Origin: Flavobacterium psychrophilum | Lineage (GTDB): Bacteria > Bacteroidota > Bacteroidia > Flavobacteriales > Flavobacteriaceae | Direction: 5' to 3' | Assembly: GCA_945878515.1 (NCBI GenBank) | Contig: CAMCTL010000025.1 | Coordinates: 1 to 28,834 of the forward strand | DNA length: 28,834 nucleotides | Shown here: positions 22,344-28,834 of the stretch, in pieces | How positions within the stretch are numbered: position 1 is the stretch's first letter | Layout: the number at the start of each line of letters is the position of its first letter | Notes under the pieces: model-generated | Told to the model about the DNA's origin: nothing | What the model saw: the letters and a program-made list of their open reading frames with translations, nothing else | Databases searched by the model: none | Program-made: the position numbers and the translations under genes

Positions 22344-22442
22344 GAATTGAGTTATGAAGATATTTTGCATTATCAAAAAATCATTGTCGCTTTGACCGAA
22401 ACGGATAGAATTATGAAGGAAATAGATACAATTGAAATATAA
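22344..22442 (+). pseudogene. Duplicated 3' end of the restriction-modification gene
   Basis: These 99 bases match 21162-21260, the last 32 codons and stop of the restriction-modification gene, without gaps. There are 7 mismatches, all inside about 24 bases in the middle and nearly all silent (one Ser to Thr change). It has no start of its own and lies in the same frame as the DUF1016 gene, four codons after that gene's TAA. It is best explained as the tail of a second allele or homologue left after recombination. Confidence 0.9.
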
Positions 22443-22471
22443 AGGCAAGAACTAGATTGCTTCTAAAAAGG

Positions 22472-22479
22472 TATATTTG
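22472..22479 (+). promoter_or_regulatory. -7 box TATATTTG ahead of the reductase gene
   Basis: An exact TAnnTTTG match 18 bases before the ATG at 22498. A TTG at 22457-22459 is only 12 bases upstream, so the -33 element is unclear. The box overlaps the in-frame TTG at 22477, which argues for the ATG at 22498 as the start. Confidence 0.5.
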
Positions 22480-22497
22480 CCACGAAGAAAAAAAATA

Positions 22498-23625
22498 ATG
22501 AAAATAATTCTTACCGGAGCTACAGGCGTTTTAGGTTCTCATATTATGTATGAGATTTTCGAACTTTTTTTAAATAATCCAAATACAACCAACAAGCTCT
22601 ATATTATCGCACGAGATAACGGTAAAAATTCAGCCGAGAATCGCATCAATGAATTATTATCTAGCTATTATACTCCAAAAGTCTTACAAAGTATTGGGCT
22701 AAATGAGTTAAACAAACACATTGAAATTGTTAGAGAAGATGCAGTCATAAACGATGATTCGTTCTTAGAAAAAATCAATGGCGCATACCTTATTCATTCG
22801 GCTGGATATGTTAATCTCTCGACTGATGCGGAATTAAAGGAAAAAATATTCAACGAAAATATTCAACTTACCAAAACACTGTTTTCAGTTTTACATCCTC
22901 AAATCAAAAAATTCATTTATATCGGCACTGCTTTTTCGACGGGAATTCGAAAAGGAATAATTGCTAACGATTTTCATAATTTGGATTTTATTCCTCAACA
23001 TCGAAATGTATATGAATATGCAAAATATCAGTCTGAAAATTTTATAGCTTCTGAATGTAAATCAATAGGATTACCGTTTCAAATTCTGCGTCCAAGTGTT
23101 ATAGGCGGAAAAATGTTAGGAACAGAAAACAACTATTTCATACCAAAATATATGGTGTTTTATCTGGTGGCGAAGTTTTTTTATTTATCGGCAAAACGCA
23201 AAGGCAAACAAGAAAATGTTCGGATTATCGTCAATACCGAAACCAGTTTGAACATAATTCCTGTTGATTATGTAGCCAAAGTTGTTGTTAATACCTTCGA
23301 AAATGATGCTGTAGAACAACTGAACATCGTACATCACACCAGTTTTAATATGAAAGAAGGTCTTACAATAATTATGAACGAAGTGGGTTATACCAATTTT
23401 ACTTTTATATCAGATGAAGCGGATTTCCAATACAAAAATGCCATCGAAAAAATGTACTACGAAAGTATTGGAAAGCATCTAAAACCTTACTTTATAACGG
23501 ATGCCAATGAATATGACACCACGTTATTGAATTCAATTTTTGAAATTCCGACACTAGATAATGAAGCTTTTACTAATATGATTCGGTATGCAATCGCTAA
23601 TGATTTTCAGGATATTAAAACGTAA
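22498..23625 (+). CDS. NAD(P)-dependent reductase/epimerase-like protein (extended SDR, NAD_binding_4 type)
   Basis: A 375-residue cytosolic Rossmann-fold protein read from the ATG at 22498. The cofactor motif Thr-Gly-Ala-Thr-Gly-Val-Leu-Gly occupies residues 6-13. Later landmarks are His-Ser-Ala-Gly-Tyr-Val-Asn-Leu near 100-107, Tyr-Ile-Gly-Thr-Ala-Phe-Ser near 141-147, the catalytic pair Tyr172 and Lys176, and Leu-Arg-Pro-Ser-Val-Ile-Gly. This layout resembles the male-sterility/thioester-reductase branch of extended short-chain dehydrogenases, which reduce acyl or aminoacyl thioesters or act on lipid-linked substrates. No carrier protein or adenylation domain is attached or adjacent, so the substrate cannot be named. 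It appears to be transcribed from its own promoter just after the duplicated restriction-modification tail. Confidence 0.8.
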   Translation: MKIILTGATGVLGSHIMYEIFELFLNNPNTTNKLYIIARDNGKNSAENRINELLSSYYTPKVLQSIGLNELNKHIEIVREDAVINDDSFLEKINGAYLIHSAGYVNLSTDAELKEKIFNENIQLTKTLFSVLHPQIKKFIYIGTAFSTGIRKGIIANDFHNLDFIPQHRNVYEYAKYQSENFIASECKSIGLPFQILRPSVIGGKMLGTENNYFIPKYMVFYLVAKFFYLSAKRKGKQENVRIIVNTETSLNIIPVDYVAKVVVNTFENDAVEQLNIVHHTSFNMKEGLTIIMNEVGYTNFTFISDEADFQYKNAIEKMYYESIGKHLKPYFITDANEYDTTLLNSIFEIPTLDNEAFTNMIRYAIANDFQDIKT

Positions 23626-23782
23626 GTATGTTTAAAAAAATCTACAATTGTTTCCTAAAATATCTAGTAAAATTACAATTAATTAACAATTTATTTATTT
23701 GGTTTTATTTGTACTGAATATACCATTATTCTAAATCGATTGACTTATTTTATTTGTACTTTTACGCCAAATTATATTGGAA

Positions 23783-26700
23783 ATGAAACAGAAATTCCTA
23801 CTATTTTGTTTTTTACTTGTTCAAATTTTTGCGTGTTTTTCTCAAGAAAATCACATGCACTACCCAACTAGTTTTTCATGCGAAGATAAAAATGGAAACA
23901 TAATTATTGATCCTATTGAAAAAGAGAAATTTTATCAAAAACGTTTAAAAGAATTCGAACAATATGCTTCACAAAACAAAGTAAGCAAGGTCAATCAAGT
24001 GGCCGTACCATTATGCTCAAACGGCGGATTTGAAGAGTATGTAAATAATAATGGTGACATCGTTTTAAAAAATTTCCAATATGCGATTGTCACACCACTC
24101 AACCCGATACAATGCAAATCTGCAACTGAAAATGCAAGTTTTGGCATCAAACAGTACAATCCAAATGATATGAATGCCATGGCAACAACCGTTCCTTCTA
24201 ATCATTTAGACGACTTTATAGGAAATATAAATGGTTTTGACCAATATAGCCTTAAACTAAACTACGCAGATTCTGAAACTCTGATGACATTAGTTCAAGC
24301 AAAAAGATTTAAAACCGATAATGAAACAGTATTAAAGTTCAATTATAAAGTAGTTTTGCAAAGTATTCCTGAGAATGGTCATTTGAATGAGCAACCCTAT
24401 TTTAAAGCAAGAGTTTTAAATGCAGGCGGTGCAGTAGTAAGTGAATTTTGCTTAACCGCCGATGTAGAAAATTGCATTTATACTCAAGCACCCGTTCTAG
24501 CTGGAAGTAATATTATTTTATATACAAAAAATTGGCAGTCAGGAAATTTAGATATTTCTTCTATTCCAAACAATGAAGATTTTACTGTTGAATTTATGAC
24601 TACCCGATGCGGTTTATACGGTCACTTTGGATACTCCTATATCGATGATATTTGTGTTTCGCATTCTGACGAAAATTTACAAGGCAGCGTTGAATTAGAA
24701 AATTTGTATGTATCGTGTCCAACGGCACCAGTGTCTATATGCGGAAGTTTTACAGTACCAAATTCAGGAAATATTAAAGCTGATGTTAAATCGATAGAAC
24801 TAAAAGTTTACGATTCTTCAAACAAATTAATCCATACCACTTCAAATACAAAAACCTTAGATTTAGTAAAGAAAACATTTTGTTTTGAATTAGACTTAAC
24901 AGCTTTTCCAGACACAAAAAAAGAAAGTTATAATGTAAGCGTGGCTATCAATTATGATATTGATAGAACTACAACAGCCTGCGCAGGAACTAGTTTTAAT
25001 GAAGTTAAAGATGATGATGCAAATCCGGGTTGGGATATTACTTTCTTGAATTGCGATCCAAAATGCACTTTAAAATTAACTCCAGCAAGTTTAAGCTTAT
25101 GTGACGATGATAAAAACGGCAAAGAAATTTTTAATCTTACTGATTTAGAACCACTTGTCACAGTAAATCAAACAGGAGTTAAATTTTCCTATTTTACAAA
25201 ATTGGATGAAGCAATGACTGACAAAAATGCAATCACTAATTTTATTAACTATGACAGTTATAGTTCGACTTTATTTGTCAGGGCAACATTGGATGTTGAT
25301 TGCTACAAAATTATTGCAGTAAAACTAATAGTAAGAAATCCAGCAGCAAGTATCAATGGCATTCTTAATGTGTGTAGCGGAAGCACTACATTAACCGCAA
25401 CAAAAGGAGTTAGCTATTTATGGTCTGGTGGAGAAAAAACGCAAAATATCCAGGCTACTACAACAGGTTTGTATTCAGTTACAGTAACTGACGCTTTAGG
25501 TTGTAAATCTGTTGGAGAAGTAACAATATTGCCCAGTACTATTGCTGCACAACCAACAATCAATATAACACAACCTGATTGTTTCAAGCCTACAGGAAGT
25601 ATTGAGGTTACTTCTGCTGCATTGCAATATAGTTTTGATGGCGGCGCCAGTTGGGGTAATAATTCCATTTTAAAAGATGTGCCAATAGGAAGTTATGATG
25701 TAAAAATACGAACTGTAAATAGCTGTGAATCATACAATACAAAGATAAATCTTATCCCATATTTGAGTAATTTTCCACAATATAACAAGATTGATCCAAA
25801 ATCTTGCGGGGACTTTGGTTCGATTACAATTACAACCAAAGCAGATTTCTATAGTTTTGATGATGGCGTAACTTGGGAAACAAATAATAATAAAGCCAAC
25901 CTCACATCCGGAGATTATCGAATACGAATAAAAGATGCGTTTGGTTGTATTTCTAACTACAACAGCGTACATCTCAATTCTGAGTTTTTGCCAAAAGCTG
26001 AGTTTTTAATTTCTAATCCATATTGCTCAAATTTGGGTGGCATTACTATAACTACTCCAGGCACATCTTTTAGTTTTGATGGTGGCACAGTCTGGCAAAC
26101 ATCCAATAGCATTACTGGCTCAACAGCAGGAAGTTACATCATTAAAATTAGAAATAACTTAGGCTGTACATCAGTAAATGAATACGTATATCTTAATAAT
26201 TTAGAAAATATATATCCACAATATAAATTAACTGAAGCCGGATGTAATACTTATGCAAGTATTGAAATCAAAACTTTAGGTGATTTGTATAGTTTTGACA
26301 ATGGATTAACTTGGAGTTCTAATCCAATTCTTGAAAATTTAGATGGAGGAACTAGTTACCAGCTTCTAGTTCAAAAAGGTGGTACATGTAAATCAGAAAC
26401 TCAGTACCTGAACATATACAGTTATTTTAGACCATTACCAGTAGCAAATGATTTTGAACCAATTCTTTGCGATGATTTAAATGATGGAGTTGAAATAATC
26501 GATTTAACAACTCAAAATTCAAATTTAATACTTAACCATACATCTTACAGCTTCGAATATTATAAAACATTACTAGGCGCAACGAACAGTGACAGAAGTC
26601 AATTCATATCTAATTTTAAATCTGTACAATTGAGCAACCTTAATAATGAAGTTTTTGTGAAAGTAATTTCGCAATATGGTTGCGTCACTGTAGTAAAATT

Positions 26701-27409
26701 AACATTTAAATTTTTAGATTCCCCTAGGATTAAAATGAAAGATAAATATCCATTGTGCGAATTCAAAAGTGTTGACATTGACGCCGGCTCGGGTTTTGAC
26801 AGCTATCTATGGTCTAATGGAGAAAAAACACAAATAATAAACCTACTTGCGCCAGGAGATTACTGGGTAAATGTAACAGAAAAACACGGTTCTTTAATCT
26901 GTGACTCAACAAAAAAATTCAATGTGTTTTTGTCTAACCCAGCAATAATAACTAGCATAACTACCAAAGATTGGTCTGATACAGAAAATGTTATTAGTAT
27001 ATTTCAAACAGGGTTAGGTGATTATGAATATTCATTAGATAACAAAACATACCAAGACAATAATACATTTGCAGATTTATTAAATGGAGAATATACTGTA
27101 TACGTTAGAGATAAGTTTAATTGTGGTATTACAACTCAAGACGTTTATTTGTTAATGTATCCTCGATTTTTCACTCCAAACGGAGATGGATATAATGACA
27201 CTTGGCGAATTAAATTATCAAATTTTGAAGATGGATTAATTATAAAAATATTCGACAGAAATGGAAAATTAATCAAAACATTAACAAACACTGAGAATGG
27301 ATGGGATGGAACATTCGCAGGACAAGAACTTCCTTCAAGCGATTATTGGTTTTTAATAAATAGAGCGAACGGATTGGAACATAAAGGGCATTTTAGTTTG
27401 AAACGATAG
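23783..27409 (+). CDS. Large secreted surface protein with SprB-like repeats and type B T9SS sorting domain
   Basis: A 1208-residue exported protein read from the ATG at 23783 (an in-frame TTG lies two codons earlier). Signal peptide 1-20 ends before Gln-Glu-Asn. About residues 70-300 form a lectin- or MAM-like beta region with paired Cys. Two related modules begin Leu-Cys-Asp-Asp near residues 438 and 894. Four units carrying Ser-Phe-Asp-(Gly/Asp/Asn)-Gly occur near 616, 691, 763 and 836, about 73 residues apart, and a fifth related unit lies near 1083; these resemble SprB repeats. Two Trp-Ser-(Gly/Asn)-Gly-Glu-Lys-Thr-Gln motifs lie near 546 and 1009. The C-terminal 85 residues, starting Phe-Phe-Thr-Pro-Asn-Gly-Asp-Gly-Tyr-Asn-Asp, are the gliding motility-associated (CHU_C) sorting domain. 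It is probably a surface adhesin exported by the type IX system. Confidence 0.88.
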   Translation: MKQKFLLFCFLLVQIFACFSQENHMHYPTSFSCEDKNGNIIIDPIEKEKFYQKRLKEFEQYASQNKVSKVNQVAVPLCSNGGFEEYVNNNGDIVLKNFQYAIVTPLNPIQCKSATENASFGIKQYNPNDMNAMATTVPSNHLDDFIGNINGFDQYSLKLNYADSETLMTLVQAKRFKTDNETVLKFNYKVVLQSIPENGHLNEQPYFKARVLNAGGAVVSEFCLTADVENCIYTQAPVLAGSNIILYTKNWQSGNLDISSIPNNEDFTVEFMTTRCGLYGHFGYSYIDDICVSHSDENLQGSVELENLYVSCPTAPVSICGSFTVPNSGNIKADVKSIELKVYDSSNKLIHTTSNTKTLDLVKKTFCFELDLTAFPDTKKESYNVSVAINYDIDRTTTACAGTSFNEVKDDDANPGWDITFLNCDPKCTLKLTPASLSLCDDDKNGKEIFNLTDLEPLVTVNQTGVKFSYFTKLDEAMTDKNAITNFINYDSYSSTLFVRATLDVDCYKIIAVKLIVRNPAASINGILNVCSGSTTLTATKGVSYLWSGGEKTQNIQATTTGLYSVTVTDALGCKSVGEVTILPSTIAAQPTINITQPDCFKPTGSIEVTSAALQYSFDGGASWGNNSILKDVPIGSYDVKIRTVNSCESYNTKINLIPYLSNFPQYNKIDPKSCGDFGSITITTKADFYSFDDGVTWETNNNKANLTSGDYRIRIKDAFGCISNYNSVHLNSEFLPKAEFLISNPYCSNLGGITITTPGTSFSFDGGTVWQTSNSITGSTAGSYIIKIRNNLGCTSVNEYVYLNNLENIYPQYKLTEAGCNTYASIEIKTLGDLYSFDNGLTWSSNPILENLDGGTSYQLLVQKGGTCKSETQYLNIYSYFRPLPVANDFEPILCDDLNDGVEIIDLTTQNSNLILNHTSYSFEYYKTLLGATNSDRSQFISNFKSVQLSNLNNEVFVKVISQYGCVTVVKLTFKFLDSPRIKMKDKYPLCEFKSVDIDAGSGFDSYLWSNGEKTQIINLLAPGDYWVNVTEKHGSLICDSTKKFNVFLSNPAIITSITTKDWSDTENVISIFQTGLGDYEYSLDNKTYQDNNTFADLLNGEYTVYVRDKFNCGITTQDVYLLMYPRFFTPNGDGYNDTWRIKLSNFEDGLIIKIFDRNGKLIKTLTNTENGWDGTFAGQELPSSDYWFLINRANGLEHKGHFSLKR

Positions 27410-27414
27410 CAATA

Positions 27415-28698
27415 TCAAAACTTTTCCTCCTTATTTCTTATCATTAAAAGTGCCAAAACCGAAATTAAGGCAGCAACCGATAGATACAAACCAACATATC
27501 CAATTCCATAATTTTTGGCTAACCAAATTGCAATTAAGGGTGCAAAAGAAGCCCCCAAAATTCCTGCCAGGTTAAAAGTCAATGAAGCCCCAGAATACCG
27601 AACTTCGGTTGGGAATAACTCGGATAAAAATGTTCCAACAGGTCCGTAAGTCAACCCCATTAAACCCATTCCTGTACAAACAAAAGTGGTAATCATTGGC
27701 GTGCTTCCTGATTCCATAAAGAAAGAAAAACTGAATCCAAAAAATAGTATCAAAGTTGATATCAAAACCAAAATTCTTTTTCTCCCGAATTGATCGGCTA
27801 AAACTGCCGAAATTGGAATACCAATCACAAAAAACAAAATCGAAAACAACTGAATGATTAAAAAATCACGTCTTGAAAATCCTAAATCAGAAGTTGCCCA
27901 ACTCAAACTAAAAACCGTCATTAAATAGAAAGTAACAAAAGTCGCCACAGCAGAAAAAGTTCCAAAAATCAATTCCCATTTATAGGATTTCAAAATCGTT
28001 AGTATCGGGATTTTTACTTGCTTTTTGGTTTCCAAAGCATTGGCAAACGAAGGCGTTTCGGTAATTTTCAATCGAATATAAAACCCAACTACCACCAATA
28101 AAGAACTTGCAATAAATGGAATTCTCCAGCCGAAATCAAAAAACTGCTCTTCGGTTAACCAGTCACTTAACAAAAGGAAAGTTCCTCCTGATAGCAACAA
28201 ACCAATTGGCGCACCCAATTGCGGAAACATTCCATACCAAGCGCGTTTTCCAGGAGGTGCATTTTCGATAGCCAACAAAACAGCACCACCCCATTCGCCA
28301 CCCAAACCTAAACCTTGACCAAAACGACAAAGCATTAATAACAAAGGCGCAACAATTCCAATACTCTGATAAGTAGGCAATAATCCAATGGCAACCGTAG
28401 AAATTCCCATCGTTAATAAAGCCGCAACCAAGGTCGCTTTACGACCAATTTTATCTCCAAAATGCCCAAAAACTGCTGAACCTATTGGACGTGCAAAAAA
28501 AGCTATCGAAAAAGTTGCTAAAGATTCGATGGTAGAAGTTGTAGGGTCTGAACCCGGAAAAAACAATTGCGGAAATACTAATACCGCAGCATTAGCATAA
28601 ATATAAAAATCGAAAAATTCTATGGTTGTCCCTATTAAGCTGCCAAAAAGTACGTGTCCCAAGGAATTTACTTTCGTCGGATTGGAATTATTTTTCAT
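27415..28698 (-). CDS. MFS transporter, metabolite:H+ symporter family
   Basis: A 427-residue inner-membrane transporter read from the ATG at 28698; the frame opens 66 bases earlier at a TTG but the family N-terminus fits the ATG. It has 12 hydrophobic segments. The N-terminus has Gly-Thr-Thr-Ile-Glu-Phe-Phe-Asp-Phe-Tyr-Ile-Tyr, typical of the metabolite:H+ symporter family (PcaK, ProP, ShiA and KgtP relatives). The loop between TM2 and TM3 has Gly-His-Phe-Gly-Asp-Lys-Ile-Gly-Arg-Lys. TM4 has Arg-Phe-Gly-Gln-Gly-Leu-Gly-Leu-Gly-Gly-Glu-Trp-Gly-Gly, and a second Asp-Gln-Phe-Gly-Arg-Lys-Arg loop follows in the second half. The substrate is probably a carboxylate or betaine-like osmolyte but cannot be assigned. 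Its end meets the surface-protein gene tail to tail with 5 bases between stops and no visible terminator. Confidence 0.9.
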   Translation of the reverse strand: MKNNSNPTKVNSLGHVLFGSLIGTTIEFFDFYIYANAAVLVFPQLFFPGSDPTTSTIESLATFSIAFFARPIGSAVFGHFGDKIGRKATLVAALLTMGISTVAIGLLPTYQSIGIVAPLLLMLCRFGQGLGLGGEWGGAVLLAIENAPPGKRAWYGMFPQLGAPIGLLLSGGTFLLLSDWLTEEQFFDFGWRIPFIASSLLVVVGFYIRLKITETPSFANALETKKQVKIPILTILKSYKWELIFGTFSAVATFVTFYLMTVFSLSWATSDLGFSRRDFLIIQLFSILFFVIGIPISAVLADQFGRKRILVLISTLILFFGFSFSFFMESGSTPMITTFVCTGMGLMGLTYGPVGTFLSELFPTEVRYSGASLTFNLAGILGASFAPLIAIWLAKNYGIGYVGLYLSVAALISVLALLMIRNKEEKF

Positions 28699-28834
28699 AC
28701 TGAATTTATAATAATTCGATAAAAATGAAGCTAATTTTCGAAACTTGCAACTATTTAGTTCCAATAATTTTTCACTAAATTAGCATCAAATAAACTCCAA
28801 TATGCCAACAGACTGTATTAGCTATCAAAATTCA

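Noticed and set aside
21294-22442. Integrative element with attachment sites formed by the duplicated gene end
   Set aside because: The 99 bp duplication resembles attL/attR at a gene's 3' end, but no integrase or other mobility gene lies between the copies and the mismatches are clustered in the middle; allele recombination explains it better.

Overview
The window is AT-rich and reads as chromosome of a member of the Bacteroidota, most likely Flavobacteriaceae (Flavobacterium-like). The evidence is two type IX secretion system cargo proteins (one type A and one type B sorting domain), several TAnnTTTG -7 promoter boxes, weak or absent Shine-Dalgarno sequences, and a gene set typical of that group. 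No rRNA, tRNA, CRISPR array, integrase or intact transposase was seen.

Layout. 1-1.2 kb: the tail of an unidentified Lys/Glu-rich protein and a lipoprotein N-acetylmuramoyl-L-alanine amidase, closed by a strong terminator. 1.27-1.59 kb: eight tandem 41-42 bp repeats carrying a covarying dyad. 1.77-8.1 kb: an OmpL-like porin, a sua5-sbtA pair (tRNA t6A synthesis and a bicarbonate-type transporter), a decayed small gene, a divergent LysR regulator and a TorF-like outer-membrane protein. 8.7-10 kb: a probable two-gene operon for a secreted ankyrin protein and a secreted DOMON protein with possible haem ligands. 10.2-15.1 kb: two tandem paralogous hybrid histidine kinases, separated by a decayed 3' remnant of the radical SAM gene that lies upstream of the second kinase. 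This shows that a radical SAM-kinase segment was once duplicated. 15.2-17.5 kb: a B12-binding-type radical SAM protein with CX4CX2C cluster spacing.

17.7-22.4 kb is the most unusual part. Five units of a 63 bp tandem repeat precede a single-chain restriction-modification enzyme (PD-(D/E)XK nuclease, N6-adenine methyltransferase and type ISP-like specificity domain). A YhcG/DUF1016 nuclease follows, and after it comes a second, slightly divergent 99 bp copy of the restriction-modification gene's 3' end. Both coding regions contain palindromic repeats that remain in frame and are translated. One of these elements also sits in the neighbouring radical SAM gene on the opposite strand. The locus looks like a recombining defence cassette invaded by small palindromic elements, comparable in style to the Rickettsia palindromic elements. 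I did not find a clearly new multi-gene system, but this cassette is the best candidate for follow-up.

22.5-28.7 kb: an NAD-dependent reductase/epimerase-like protein, a 1208-residue surface protein with SprB-like repeats and a type B sorting domain, and a convergent metabolite:H+ symporter of the major facilitator superfamily.
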